Shown in pieces: positions 7,821 through 17,244 of a DNA stretch of 64,000 nt; the first letter of the stretch is position 1; the number at the start of each line of letters is the position of its first letter. The notes beneath the pieces are model-generated. The model had not been told where the DNA came from and did no database searches. It saw only the letters and a program-made list of their open reading frames with translations. Position numbers and translations under genes: made by a program. This stretch comes from an uncultured Erysipelotrichaceae bacterium (lineage in GTDB: Bacteria; Bacillota_I; Bacilli_A; RFN20; CAG-826): NCBI GenBank assembly GCA_947166565.1, contig CAMVEL010000004.1, positions 27,962 to 91,961 of the forward strand, read 5' to 3'.

Positions 7821-9355
7821 TATTCGAGGATGTATTTCTTCGCGGCGGCGAATTGATCGTCGACGAGCTTCTTGATCTGCTCATCGGTGGTCGCGTTCAC
7901 GTCATCGAAGAGGGCGGTGATCATGTTGTTGGCCGCGGTCCTTGCCTTATCGGAAAGGGAGAAGACGGGGCTCATGAAGTAGTTGCCGTTTTTGTTGTAG
8001 GCTTCGTCGAGATCGAAGACCTTGCCGCCATAGGCGTTCTTCTTGTCGGCATAGGAGGTCTCGTAGGTGATTTCCTTCTTCGCGGCTTCCCTGAGTTCCT
8101 TGACGGATTCGTCTTCAAGCGCGGACTTACGGACGGGGAAGTAGTTGGTCTTCACGGCCAAAGAAGCCGTATTGGCCTTGTTCGTGAGGAAATCGTAGAA
8201 CTTAAGGCTCGCGGCCAATTCGTTCTTGTCTTTCTTGTTGAAGAAGGCGAGGGACGGTCCTTGGGAAATGACCTTCTTGGAAGAGGAGGCATCGAACTTA
8301 GGAACCTCGTTCCAGGAAACGGAATAGCCGTCTCCGGCCATCCATGGGGCACCGGTCGTGGAGGCGATGATCGCAAAGCATTTGCCTTCCGCGAAGAGGT
8401 TGGACGGATAATCATGATATTGTCCGGACATGCGGAGGTTGTTCTTCGTGGCCAAAAGCCCTTCGTGGTTCCATTTGGTGAGTTGGACGGCGAGGTCCTT
8501 GGCCTTCTGATCGTTAACGAACTTAAGCGCGTTCACGGGATTCTCGTCGTTGGTGACGAAGGGGATGCCCTTGGATTCGAGGAGGGTGATGAACATGTTC
8601 GCGGCATCCTCATAGATGACGGGGACGGCCTCGAAATTGCCGTCTTTCTTCTGACTCGCGAAGACTTCCGGATAATCTGTCTTCATGGTCTTGGCCAAAT
8701 CCATAAGGCCTTCGAAGGAATCGACGTTAGCGTAGGCTTTCTTGGAGGCTCCGGCAACGGGGGCCACGTATTTGCCCGCATCGGCCCCGGCGGCTTCCCT
8801 AGCGCCCGCTTTCATGACCTCGGCGTTAAGCATGAGGGCTTCGGCAGATTTGGAATATGGAAGCGAATAGTATTTGTTGCCGTATTGGTTGATTTCGCTA
8901 TCGAGGTAGCCTTTGTTGTAATCGCTATCGGCCTTGAGTGTCTCGGCATGGGCGGAGACATCGGCGATCGCGCCATCCTTGGCCCAACCATAGACATAGG
9001 TGCCGTAGGTCGTGACCATATTGGGGACGTCACCCGTCGGGATGCCTTTGGCAACCTCTTGGGAAACGCCATAATAATCGTTTTGCTTGGAGCCTTTGAA
9101 GACGAGTTTGACCTTGATCTTCGGGTTGGCCTTCATGAATTCGTCGGCGACGCCTTTTGCATAATAATAAAGAGCGTAGTTCTTATTGTCGGAATCATCG
9201 TCAGGGGTCGGATCTTCCTGGTAGGTGTGCCACCAGGTGATGGAACCTTCCCAATTCTCGTCCAATTCAACGTCTTTGTTTCCACCGCCGCAGGAAGCCA
9301 AAGAGGCGACCATGAGGAGGGACAAAGCGCATACTGTGGTTTTAAGTCCTTTCAT
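7820..9355 (-). CDS. ABC transporter solute-binding lipoprotein (family 1, sugar type)
   Basis: 511 residues with lipobox LASC (Cys22) and a family-1 extracellular solute-binding fold: early ITWWHTYQEDP strand, NPKIKVKLVFKGS, IPTGDVPNMVTTYG, YSLPYSKSAEALMLN and VISQGPSLAFFNKKD. It binds an unknown substrate outside the cell and passes it to the permeases. The Shine-Dalgarno AGGAAG precedes the start. It is probably the partner of the minus-strand ATPase and permeases at 12900-16261, from which it is now separated by the plus-strand protease B/lipoprotein B pair. In the paralogous operon (21012-28694) the binding-protein genes follow the permeases directly. Confidence 0.88.
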   Translation of the reverse strand: MKGLKTTVCALSLLMVASLASCGGGNKDVELDENWEGSITWWHTYQEDPTPDDDSDNKNYALYYYAKGVADEFMKANPKIKVKLVFKGSKQNDYYGVSQEVAKGIPTGDVPNMVTTYGTYVYGWAKDGAIADVSAHAETLKADSDYNKGYLDSEINQYGNKYYSLPYSKSAEALMLNAEVMKAGAREAAGADAGKYVAPVAGASKKAYANVDSFEGLMDLAKTMKTDYPEVFASQKKDGNFEAVPVIYEDAANMFITLLESKGIPFVTNDENPVNALKFVNDQKAKDLAVQLTKWNHEGLLATKNNLRMSGQYHDYPSNLFAEGKCFAIIASTTGAPWMAGDGYSVSWNEVPKFDASSSKKVISQGPSLAFFNKKDKNELAASLKFYDFLTNKANTASLAVKTNYFPVRKSALEDESVKELREAAKKEITYETSYADKKNAYGGKVFDLDEAYNKNGNYFMSPVFSLSDKARTAANNMITALFDDVNATTDEQIKKLVDDQFAAAKKYILE

Positions 9356-9386
9356 TTTGGGTTTCTTCCTTTCTTGAAACTAAGTA

Positions 9387-9429
9387 ATTGTAGCACTTTC
9401 AGGAATAAGGGTATCACCCTTTTATTCCT
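9387..9429 (-). promoter_or_regulatory. Promoter and inverted repeat upstream of the solute-binding protein gene
   Basis: On the minus strand a TACAAT box (9387-9392) precedes the gene. An imperfect inverted repeat, arms AGGAATAAGGGT and ACCCTTTTATTCCT (9401-9429), covers its -35 position. It is a candidate repressor operator in the divergent region shared with protease B. Confidence 0.45.
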
Positions 9430-9484
9430 GTTTGTGGCGAAGAGGAGTAATAGGGAAGAAACGCGTTTATTGCATATAGCGATA

Positions 9485-9513
9485 TTGCCGAGATTTAGGC
9501 GTCTTTCTATAAT
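9485..9513 (+). promoter_or_regulatory. Leaderless-type promoter of protease B
   Basis: TTGCCG (9485-9490), 17-bp spacer, TATAAT (9508-9513), then 6 nt to the ATG at 9520. The geometry is the same as for protease A. Confidence 0.65.
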
Positions 9514-9519
9514 GAAGGC

Positions 9520-11856
9520 ATGAATTCCTTTAAAGACATGCTGTTAATTTGCATAGCCTGCTTGTGCTCCGCTTTTTTTCTTGGAAAAGATGGGGTTTCA
9601 AACAACGGCGATGCGGAAATAGTCGATCGAATAGATAATTCCGATGCGGATATAGCCTTTGCATATGAAGGCCAAGTCAAGCGCGAAGTCCTCCCAGAGG
9701 ATTTGTTTTCCATTGGGAACGCTTGGGGTATGGTCGGCTACAATAGGTCTGTCCCGGCTACCGGCGCCGGCATCAAGGTCGGGATAATAGAAGGTGGAAT
9801 CGTAGACCTTTCATCCTCGTTCAATGATTTTTCGTATTACGGTCAGCCGTTCTCCTATCCGTATACCACCGAAGAGGCGAAATCGATGGAACACGCCCAT
9901 AAAGTCGCGTCTATCTTGGGGGGCACGAAAGGGATAGCCCAAGACATATCGCTTGTTTTGGCGCGCCAAACAGATGGAAGCACAGGTTTTTTCGACTGCG
10001 TCTCCTATTTGATTGAGCAAGAACACGTCGATATCATTTCGTGCTCTTCTGGCTCTGATGTTAATTCGGGCGAATATTCATCACAGCGGTCTTGGGCTTT
10101 GGATAAAAAAATAAGAGAAAGCGGAGTTTTGTTTGTTCAGGCGATAGGGAATCATAAATCCACCGAAGTTAACTACGCAATATGCCAATCTTTAGCACAC
10201 AATGTCCTTTCAGTCGGGGCCTGCGACAAAGAAGGGAATTCTTGCGATGATTTCAACCGGTATGGAATAAAACCCGAATACGACGACAAGGTCCTCGGTG
10301 TCAAACTCCTCGCTCCGGGGAAGTCGTTATATGGGATACCAGGGATACTAGATGATCAGCTCATTTATCATAGCGAGATTACAAACATTGAAGAAAAAAT
10401 TAACGGAACGAGCTTCTCCACCCCGATGGTGGCCGGGATAGCCGCTTTGCTCATGCAGGAATTCCCGTCGCTGAGGGGCCATCCCGAACTCATGATCCCG
10501 TTGCTTTGCAACACCGCGAGGCCCGCCGCAAACCAAACAACTGTCCCATCTTATAGACAGGGTTTCGGCATAGTCGACTACCAAAGGGCCAGGTCGGCCG
10601 CCGCGGCGCTCTACTCGTCGCAGGTCGATGGGCAGAGCGAGCAGGGGGACGTGCTATATTCCGGGAGCGTGTCGCTCTCGCCGGGGGAGACGCTAAAGGC
10701 GGTGGCCGCGACCCAGTCCAACATGCCGGCCACGGTCGGCGAGGCCATGGAGCCGGCGGACATGGATTTCGCCAGGGCATCGATAAGGCTCCTCGATTCG
10801 TCCGGCCAGACGATCGCCCAGTCGACGTCGAAGGCGAACTCATCGTCCCTCTCCTACACGAACGGGCAGTCGTTCGCCTTCCTTTCCGTCGAGGTGTCCC
10901 TTTCCCACGCTTCGTCCTACGGCAGGCCCGAGAAGGTGGGGATCAGCGTATGGAAGGAGTCGGATCCCCCCGGCTCCATCTCGATAACGTCAGGGAACCA
11001 GCTAGACGGCCTTCCCGTCTTCTCCGTCTCCTTCCCCGAATACCTTGACAGCCCTACGTCCAACCTGAGGCTCGTCATAACCGACTACCATTCGGTCCCC
11101 GTCGCGACGAGGCAGTACCTGCACCACACGGACACGGTCCAGCTGACCGCGGCTGAATGGGCGGCGGTCATAGACCTCCTGGGCCGCGAATACTACGCCT
11201 ACCTCTTCTGGAGCCAGCCCTCGGGATCAGGGCTCCCCAATTTCCTTTTCAGCAGGCAGGTGGTGCTCTACGAGCCTACCACGTTCTCATCCGCCGTGCA
11301 GCTGACGCCGTCCTCGTTCGGATTCGAGGAGCAGTATTTCTTCTACCAAAAGAACAAGACTCTCACGGTCGGCGGCCTCCAGATACAGACAAGCAGGCTC
11401 CGCTGCGGATACATTCAGGAACAGTACGTCAACCTGTCGCCGAAGAGGCAGGGGGCGGGCAGCGCCTTCCTTGAGCTGACGTTCGACGCGACAATCTATA
11501 GGTGGATGGTGGGGTTCACCATCTGGAAGGATCTGGAACTAACCGTTAGCGCCGGCGACACCGCGACGCTGTCGTACCTTTCGACCAACAACGTCTGGAC
11601 GCCGTACCTCGACCTGCTTTCCGACGTTACCCTCCCCGAGAGGAGGTCGGAGGTCATCAGGATACAAAGCGGGACGCCGATCAGGGGGCTAAGGATCCAG
11701 GCCACATCCACCCAGGCCCCGACGAGGAACCTTGGCAGGCTCTGCGTCGACGACATCGTCCTCTCGACCGACCAGAACGCCGGCGCCTTCATCACGGGAG
11801 GCTACTATCCAGTTGTGGTCAGGGAATCTTTCAGAGCGGAGGTAAACCCATGGTAA
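9520..11856 (+). CDS. Secreted subtilisin-like (S8) serine protease B
   Basis: 778 residues, paralogue of protease A. Hydrophobic signal segment (residues 7-21), S8 domain with HAHKVASILGG (His125), oxyanion VQAIGN (Asn211), GTSFSTPMVAG (Ser298), and again Glu (Glu91, IKVGIIEGGIV) where Asp is expected. From Ser298 onward it is the same protein as protease A except for one residue next to the Ser and a few near the C-terminus. Short near-identical DNA patches also occur inside the diverged domain (around 10218-10250, coding SVGACDKEGNSC), suggesting patchy conversion. It overlaps lipoprotein B by 7 nt. The pair sits inside an ABC transporter gene set of opposite orientation, as if inserted. 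Confidence 0.88.
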   Translation: MNSFKDMLLICIACLCSAFFLGKDGVSNNGDAEIVDRIDNSDADIAFAYEGQVKREVLPEDLFSIGNAWGMVGYNRSVPATGAGIKVGIIEGGIVDLSSSFNDFSYYGQPFSYPYTTEEAKSMEHAHKVASILGGTKGIAQDISLVLARQTDGSTGFFDCVSYLIEQEHVDIISCSSGSDVNSGEYSSQRSWALDKKIRESGVLFVQAIGNHKSTEVNYAICQSLAHNVLSVGACDKEGNSCDDFNRYGIKPEYDDKVLGVKLLAPGKSLYGIPGILDDQLIYHSEITNIEEKINGTSFSTPMVAGIAALLMQEFPSLRGHPELMIPLLCNTARPAANQTTVPSYRQGFGIVDYQRARSAAAALYSSQVDGQSEQGDVLYSGSVSLSPGETLKAVAATQSNMPATVGEAMEPADMDFARASIRLLDSSGQTIAQSTSKANSSSLSYTNGQSFAFLSVEVSLSHASSYGRPEKVGISVWKESDPPGSISITSGNQLDGLPVFSVSFPEYLDSPTSNLRLVITDYHSVPVATRQYLHHTDTVQLTAAEWAAVIDLLGREYYAYLFWSQPSGSGLPNFLFSRQVVLYEPTTFSSAVQLTPSSFGFEEQYFFYQKNKTLTVGGLQIQTSRLRCGYIQEQYVNLSPKRQGAGSAFLELTFDATIYRWMVGFTIWKDLELTVSAGDTATLSYLSTNNVWTPYLDLLSDVTLPERRSEVIRIQSGTPIRGLRIQATSTQAPTRNLGRLCVDDIVLSTDQNAGAFITGGYYPVVVRESFRAEVNPW
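10418..11785 (+). repeat. Long direct repeat, copy 2 (C-terminal module of protease B)
   Basis: Matches 3805-5172 base for base by eye (about 1368 bp). Left limit is the mismatch at 10417, right limit at 11786. The same orientation and a 6.6 kb separation would allow recombination that deletes or exchanges the region between them. Confidence 0.93.
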
Positions 11857-12782
11857 TGAAAAGAGTTGCGTATTTTAGTTTTGCGTTGTTATTGGCGTGT
11901 TTTTCCTGCAATCCATCCACGACAGAGGCGCCTTCCGAATATCATTCCACCGAGGGAAGCGAGATAGATGTTACTTCGTCCGATCCAGACCTCTTTTTGA
12001 AGATACCGAGTGGTTTTGAAGTCGCCATCGAGCCCTACCGCGAACACCCCCTCGGCTTCCTTCCGCTTGGTGCGACCGTCGATGTCGAAGTCAGGCCGTT
12101 TCTGACCGAGAACGGCCGTACGAGACATTATCTTGCCTTCTATGAGTTTTTCAGGATCGACTTTGGGCCGGAGACGACGGTCGTAAAAGACACCAACGAC
12201 ATCATAGCCACCGTCTTCAGCCCACAATACAAATACCACGACGTCTCTCACTTTTCGTATTCCATCAAGGTTGAGAAAAAGGTCAGTTCCATCAAGGCCC
12301 ACATAAGCTACATCGAGCCGTTCGAGTGGGATATCGAGATACCTGTCTGTGATGTGGCTTCCAGCATGACCTCCTATTATTTGGACAAGGACGCGAGATA
12401 TTCTCCACTCAATACAGGCGTTGATTATCCAAGGAACTTCTTCGTCGAGAGAGCCAACAGCCGTTCGGAACTAATTGACATCGCGCGCAAATGGTGCGTC
12501 AGTAAACTGCCGAAGTTCGATGATTCCGTCTTCGAGGACAATTACGTAGCCGTGGCTTTCCTCTACGTGGACCCGGACCGCAGCCTACGCTTCGATTCGT
12601 CCTACGATTATGATGGGGCCTTCAACGCGGTCTTCATACAAGAAATTCCGCCAAGCTATTTTATTGACGAACTTATGATTATGAGATCAAGAAACATCGG
12701 CATCTGCTATTTCACGATTAGAAGGGACCTTGGGTACAACGAATACCTCTTTAAATGTATTGAGGTCCCCCTTCCGGAATAA
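11850..12782 (+). CDS. Lipoprotein B, translationally coupled partner of protease B
   Basis: 310 residues with a signal peptide and a CFSC lipobox (Cys20), short Ser/Thr/Glu linker and an unknown C-terminal domain paralogous to lipoprotein A (shared FLPLGATV, FFVERANS, DIARKW, DNYVAVAFLY, RRDLGYNEY blocks). It starts within the protease stop (7-nt overlap, GGAGG inside the protease gene), as in the other copy. It has diverged from lipoprotein A far more than the protease C-termini have. A weak hairpin (ATCCATA/TATGGAT, 12802-12822) follows. Confidence 0.8.
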   Translation: MVMKRVAYFSFALLLACFSCNPSTTEAPSEYHSTEGSEIDVTSSDPDLFLKIPSGFEVAIEPYREHPLGFLPLGATVDVEVRPFLTENGRTRHYLAFYEFFRIDFGPETTVVKDTNDIIATVFSPQYKYHDVSHFSYSIKVEKKVSSIKAHISYIEPFEWDIEIPVCDVASSMTSYYLDKDARYSPLNTGVDYPRNFFVERANSRSELIDIARKWCVSKLPKFDDSVFEDNYVAVAFLYVDPDRSLRFDSSYDYDGAFNAVFIQEIPPSYFIDELMIMRSRNIGICYFTIRRDLGYNEYLFKCIEVPLPE

Positions 12783-12899
12783 CAAACCAATTGATCGTAC
12801 TATCCATATATTGTTTATGGATTTGTGGAAGAGCAAGAAGCAAAACAAAAGTCGATTGCGGTTTTATGATGTCCAAAAAGCGTTTTCGCTATGATGCCC

Positions 12900-13859
12900 C
12901 TATCCTTTTATGCCGGCTCGGCCCGTTCCGCGCATGATGTGCTTACGGAAGATGACGTAGATGATTAGGAATGGCACGACGGTCAGAACCGAGGCGGTCA
13001 TCTGCCAGCTATATTGGGTGATGTAATTCCCGTCAGGCCCTTGCATCGTTAGGGCTCCCTTACGGATGATGACCGATATCAAGGTATCGGAATTGTTATA
13101 GACGACCAAAGAAGGCCATATGTATCCGTTCCATGAGGAGATGAAGGAGAGGATGGTGATCGTTATGAGGGTCGGGGAGGCAAGAGGGACCATGACCTTC
13201 CATAGGTATCCCCAGTCGGTTTTGCCGTCAATCTTTGCAGCAAGATAGAGTTCGTTTGGAATCTGAAGGAAGCTTTGCCTAAGCAAATAGATATAGAAGG
13301 AGCTTGCGATAAGAGGGATTATCATCGCGATAATCGCCTGGAATGTGGTTTGTTCCAAACCTGTCAAACCCAAATTCGATAGGGTAACATAATTGGAAAT
13401 CGCGAGCAGTTCGCCTGGAATCATCATGGTGGCCAAGAAGGCGATGAAGAGGACGTCCCTTCCTTTGAAGGTAAGCCTAGCGAAGGCAAAGGCCGCGAGG
13501 ATTGTCGTCAATAACTGCAAAACGGTGATTGAAGTAGCGACCAACAAAGTTATGGCTACATGATGGAAATAGTTGAGACGTGTAAACGTTTCCGAATAGT
13601 TGTAAGCGATATTCTCCGCCAAAGAAGCGAATTCAGGGATCATCCTTCCATTAAGGATTGAGCTTTCGTCCATGAACGAAGCAGCGATCATGTAATAGAA
13701 GGGGAAGAAAGCTAAGGCCGCGGCAAGGAAAAGGAAAACATAGGTAATGACTAGACCGACGATTTTCAATACACGGTCTCTCTTTCCTTGCTTGACGCTG
13801 TCCTTATCCCTATTAGGAATCACGAGGACTAGTTTGGTATCGATAACATCTTTTCTCAT
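12900..13859 (-). CDS. ABC transporter permease, MalG/UgpE type
   Basis: 319 residues with six predicted helices and the EAA loop region NELYLAAKIDGKTDWGYLWKVMVP that docks on the ATPase. Ends in GTGRAGIKG like its paralogue at 24367. I place the start at the ATG at 13859, 1 nt after the TGA of the upstream permease; an upstream in-frame ATG at 13952 would overlap that gene by 92 nt and adds a non-conserved Ser/Arg segment. It forms the transmembrane pore with the next gene for an unidentified, probably sugar-like, substrate. A weak hairpin with a T tract lies just downstream. Confidence 0.9.
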   Translation of the reverse strand: MRKDVIDTKLVLVIPNRDKDSVKQGKRDRVLKIVGLVITYVFLFLAAALAFFPFYYMIAASFMDESSILNGRMIPEFASLAENIAYNYSETFTRLNYFHHVAITLLVATSITVLQLLTTILAAFAFARLTFKGRDVLFIAFLATMMIPGELLAISNYVTLSNLGLTGLEQTTFQAIIAMIIPLIASSFYIYLLRQSFLQIPNELYLAAKIDGKTDWGYLWKVMVPLASPTLITITILSFISSWNGYIWPSLVVYNNSDTLISVIIRKGALTMQGPDGNYITQYSWQMTASVLTVVPFLIIYVIFRKHIMRGTGRAGIKG

Positions 13860-13860
13860 A

Positions 13861-14811
13861 TCAATACACCACCAATCTCTTGGATATCCTAAGTTCCACA
13901 ATGGTAAAACCAAGGATGACGAGCAAGAGGATGACTGCCGCCGCCGAAGCAAATTGCGAGGAAGTCGTCCAATTGGTTCCCTGCATCATATCGTAGATAT
14001 AATAGACAATCGTATATAAATCGTTGGAGGAAGCGACCGCGGTTGAGGAATAGGAACGGTTGAGCAAACCGATGATGGAACTATATTCCTTGAAGGCGGT
14101 GATGAAACTCGTTACGGAGATATAGAGGATCTGCGGGGAAAGGAGGGGGATGATAATCCTTCTGCTGGCTTTGCCTTTGCTCGCCCCATCTACTCTAGCC
14201 GCGTCGAAATATTGTTGGTCTATGTTTTGGAGTCCCGAGAGGAAAATCAGAATCTTATAGGGAAGTGCGGTCCAAATGATATAGATGCATAAGACGGTCA
14301 TACAGCTTCCCCACGTGGCATAAACCGGGTTTATCCAAGGGATATTGAGGTGGAAGATTGTGTTGAAGACGCCCCCGTTAGCGAAAATTACCGCGAATAC
14401 CATGCCGATTGCGATGACGTTCGTGACATAGGGCATGAAGAAAACGGTTTGGAAAAATTTCTTTAAGGCTTTGATGTTATGGATTGCTAAGGCGATCAAC
14501 AAGGCGATGATAACGGAAATCGGAACCGTCACGAAGGTGATGAACATCGTATTCCAAAAAGCGCTTGGCCCCGAGAAGGAGAAGAAAGTCGTGTTATAAA
14601 CACCGCTCCCTTCATAACGTTCCGCTAAACCTAGGATATAGGCATAGTTATAAAAGGTGAAACCCTTATGGACGCCCGTTGAGACGTTGTAGTCTTTCAA
14701 AAACGAAACATAGACCGTATTAAGGATTGGGAAAAAGGTAAAAATCCCCATCAAGATGAGGACGGGGGCAAGATAGAACCACGCTTTGTAATTATTCCGT
14801 TTCTCGTCCAT
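13861..14811 (-). CDS. ABC transporter permease, MalF/UgpA type
   Basis: 316 residues, six helices, EAA motif DAARVDGASKGKASRRIIIPLLSP. It begins one base after the ATPase stop codon and ends with TGA 1 nt before the next permease start, so the three are coupled. The length is normal for the family, unlike the paralogue at 22936 that carries an extra N-terminal region. Confidence 0.92.
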   Translation of the reverse strand: MDEKRNNYKAWFYLAPVLILMGIFTFFPILNTVYVSFLKDYNVSTGVHKGFTFYNYAYILGLAERYEGSGVYNTTFFSFSGPSAFWNTMFITFVTVPISVIIALLIALAIHNIKALKKFFQTVFFMPYVTNVIAIGMVFAVIFANGGVFNTIFHLNIPWINPVYATWGSCMTVLCIYIIWTALPYKILIFLSGLQNIDQQYFDAARVDGASKGKASRRIIIPLLSPQILYISVTSFITAFKEYSSIIGLLNRSYSSTAVASSNDLYTIVYYIYDMMQGTNWTTSSQFASAAAVILLLVILGFTIVELRISKRLVVY

Positions 14812-14812
14812 C

Positions 14813-16261
14813 CTAAATCTCTATTCTTTCTCCACTGACGCTATCGAAGACATAGATTTTGTTTTTCCTTAGGGCGAATTTGATGGTCCCGGTTTTCGCT
14901 TCGATATCGGAATCGACGATCAATTTGATGGTCCCCTCCTCGGAATAAGGAGAAGTGCAATAAAGCTGAAGGTCCCTTCCTTGGGTGAGGACATTCGTGC
15001 ATTCAAGGGTCAAAACCTTTTCCTTTCCTTCGGCCTCTTCCGCCATCAAAAAGCCTTCTGGTCTAATTCCCACCATGACTTTTTGATAAGGAATCGTTGG
15101 AGGGACATTCATGATTTTTTCTTCACCGATGAAAAGTCCGCCTTCTTTTATTTCGCCATAGAAGACGTTTATCGGGGGCGTGCCTAGGAATTTGGCGACG
15201 AAAAGGCAATTGGGGTTACGGTAGACTTCCTGTGGATGGCCGACTTGACGGACGAATCCTTTTTCCATGACGACGATTTGATCACAGATGGACATGGCCT
15301 CTTCTTGGTCATGGGTGACGAAGATCGTAGTAATGCCGGTTTCCTGCTGAATGCGGCGGATTTCCTCCCTTGTTTGGATACGGAGTCTAGCATCGAGGTT
15401 TGATAGCGGCTCATCGAGAAGGAGGACGCTTGGACGTTTGACAAGGGCACGGGCAATCGCGACGCGTTGTTGTTGTCCGCCTGAGAGTTCACTTGGCTTG
15501 CGATTGAGGAGGTTTTCGATTTGAACGAGTTTCGAAACCGCCCTAATTCGTGCGTCTTTCTCGGGTTTTGTTAGACTGCGTTCAATCTCCCTTGGGGAAC
15601 CGTTGCGAAGGATTTCATAGGATTCGTTGACCGTTAAACCCTTCATGGCCAGCTTATCGGTTTCCAGCTTCGATTTTTCTTCACTCCTTTTGATGGCTTC
15701 CTTGATTCTTTCCAGTCCGTTCTCACCATCTGGATCAATCGAGATGATTTCCTTAGCCATATAGATGGAGGTCTCGAATTTCTCCGCGATGGCCCTTAAT
15801 AAGGAAGTCAAAGTGTAGTCTTCTTTTCGTTTTTCGTTTTGGATAAGCGGCAATAAACCCCTGGAGGAAAGAATCTCCCTCCTTTTGGCCTCGCTTTCAA
15901 GGATAAGGTCCTTTTCGTTTTCCTTAACCTTGAGGTTATCGAGAGGGAATTGGACGTTTTGGTAAACCGTTAGATGAGGGTAAAGCGCATAATTTTGGAA
16001 AACCAAACCAATCCCGCGTTTTTCCGGGGCCAAATCGGTGATGTTCTCATCGTTGAAATAGATGGAGCCGCTTGTTGGGGCCTTCAAGCCGGAAATGAGA
16101 TAAAGGGTCGTGGATTTACCGCATCCCGATGGCCCAAGAAGGCCGATGAGTTCTCCGGAAGCAATCGTCAAATCCATATTGTTGACCGCGATTGTTTCGC
16201 TAACTTCTTTGCCTTTGACGTTTTTGAAGGACTTCGTTAATTTGACTAGATTGATTTCCAT
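14813..16261 (-). CDS. Sugar-type ABC transporter ATPase with ~118-residue insertion
   Basis: 482 residues of the MalK/UgpC/MsmX class. Walker [10 protein letters not shown] (43-51), Q-loop Gln89, signature LSGGQQQR (259-266), Walker B VLLLDEP, switch His in FVTHDQEEA and a C-terminal MalK-like domain (VGIRPEGFL). The distance from Q-loop to signature is 170 residues against about 52 in E. coli MalK, so about 118 residues (roughly 113-235), Lys/Glu-rich and helical, are inserted in the helical subdomain facing the permeases. A TATAAT box lies upstream at 16280-16285. Confidence 0.93.
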   Translation of the reverse strand: MEINLVKLTKSFKNVKGKEVSETIAVNNMDLTIASGELIGLLGPSGCGKSTTLYLISGLKAPTSGSIYFNDENITDLAPEKRGIGLVFQNYALYPHLTVYQNVQFPLDNLKVKENEKDLILESEAKRREILSSRGLLPLIQNEKRKEDYTLTSLLRAIAEKFETSIYMAKEIISIDPDGENGLERIKEAIKRSEEKSKLETDKLAMKGLTVNESYEILRNGSPREIERSLTKPEKDARIRAVSKLVQIENLLNRKPSELSGGQQQRVAIARALVKRPSVLLLDEPLSNLDARLRIQTREEIRRIQQETGITTIFVTHDQEEAMSICDQIVVMEKGFVRQVGHPQEVYRNPNCLFVAKFLGTPPINVFYGEIKEGGLFIGEEKIMNVPPTIPYQKVMVGIRPEGFLMAEEAEGKEKVLTLECTNVLTQGRDLQLYCTSPYSEEGTIKLIVDSDIEAKTGTIKFALRKNKIYVFDSVSGERIEI

Positions 16262-16279
16262 GGACTTTTCCTAAAAGGA

Positions 16280-16315
16280 ATTATATAGCAAATAATCTTT
16301 CAGCGCGCGCGAAAG
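16280..16315 (-). promoter_or_regulatory. -10 box and GC-alternating inverted repeat upstream of the ATPase gene
   Basis: TATAAT on the minus strand at 16280-16285. Upstream lies a near-palindrome with CTTTC/GAAAG arms around an alternating CG core (16297-16315), resembling a LacI-family operator. No good -35 hexamer is visible, so activation or read-through from the RDD genes is possible. Confidence 0.35.
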
Positions 16316-16335
16316 TATCGAGAAACAAACAACCT

Positions 16336-17244
16336 TTAACGGGTGCCCGTTTTCCTTAGAAGCTCATCTTGGCTTTCGAATATCTCGTCTTGTTTGCCGT
16401 GCACTTCGTATAAACCGAAGATGAATTCGACGAGGCTTTGCCTCTCCTCTCTAACCGCGATTAACGTTATCGATACGAAATAAGGAACGAGAAGAAGCGG
16501 GACGGCAAGAAGGAACATCAACAAATACCTAACGAAGGCAAAAAGCAAATATCGACCCCATGTAGGCGAAATTCCCTTTACGTTAAGCAAATACATGTGG
16601 TTTAACTTCATTCCGATCGTTTGCTTTCCTTTATGGAAGACCAACGGGAAGGCCACATAAAAGAAGAGATATGAGACCGTTAAGGCCACGACGATCGCGG
16701 AGGTTTGGACGATGATTAGGTTTCGTCTAGCTTCGTTATACCCGTTATTTGTCGATAGATATCCAGGGGCCTTATTCAGGGCTACGTCTTTATAGAAGGA
16801 GAGGTATTCCACATCGTAATCCGCGTTGGCCAATGACCTTATTCCGTCCTTGAACATGTTTTGACCATCCTTGGATTTGGCCGCGGCTTTGATTTTGCCA
16901 TAATGGTCCTCACCTTTTACGAAATCGTTGAAAAAATAGGTAAGGGCACCATCGATCCTTGAGGATTTATCGTTCATGGGGATGCTTAGCTTATCCGTGA
17001 TTTCCGCGATATTCGATAACGCCTCCCCCTCTTTTTGATAGAGATGGGAAGAAAGAAGTATCTCGTCTCTTTTCGCGGATGATTCCACCGCTAGGGGGCT
17101 CATCCTCAATAAGGGGGTAAAGGCAAAGGAAAGAAGAACGCCGAGCAAGGCGAACAAAAGGAAATCGAAAAAATGGGAGGAAAATAGGCGGAACCTCGTC
17201 GGTGATTCCCTCTCGATCGTTATTTGGGAACGGGCCTCATCCAT
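16336..17244 (-). CDS. RDD-family membrane protein (second of a pair)
   Basis: 302 residues: first helix at about 20-43, loop of about 120 residues, then helices at about 160-260 with GKQTIGMKLNHMYLLNVKG, an RDD-type signature. I chose the ATG at 17244, which overlaps the stop of the preceding RDD gene as ATGGATGA and has GGGGGG 8 nt upstream; an in-frame ATG at 17259 is possible. The ABC ATPase follows 74 bp downstream on the same strand, so it may be co-transcribed. Function unknown. Confidence 0.75.
   Translation of the reverse strand: MDEARSQITIERESPTRFRLFSSHFFDFLLFALLGVLLSFAFTPLLRMSPLAVESSAKRDEILLSSHLYQKEGEALSNIAEITDKLSIPMNDKSSRIDGALTYFFNDFVKGEDHYGKIKAAAKSKDGQNMFKDGIRSLANADYDVEYLSFYKDVALNKAPGYLSTNNGYNEARRNLIIVQTSAIVVALTVSYLFFYVAFPLVFHKGKQTIGMKLNHMYLLNVKGISPTWGRYLLFAFVRYLLMFLLAVPLLLVPYFVSITLIAVREERQSLVEFIFGLYEVHGKQDEIFESQDELLRKTGTR

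Noticed and set aside
7853..9523. 556-codon plus-strand open frame opposite the solute-binding protein
   Set aside because: Low-complexity Val/Gly/Glu-rich translation with no family features; the minus-strand lipoprotein has signal peptide and conserved motifs.
3805..11785. Insertion sequence or transposon carrying the repeated module
   Set aside because: No transposase, terminal inverted repeats or target duplications were found; the repeat is purely coding and has no ends outside the genes.
13860..13952. Longer N-terminus for the minus-strand MalG-type permease
   Set aside because: Overlaps the other permease by 92 nt and translates into a Ser/Arg segment absent from the paralogue.
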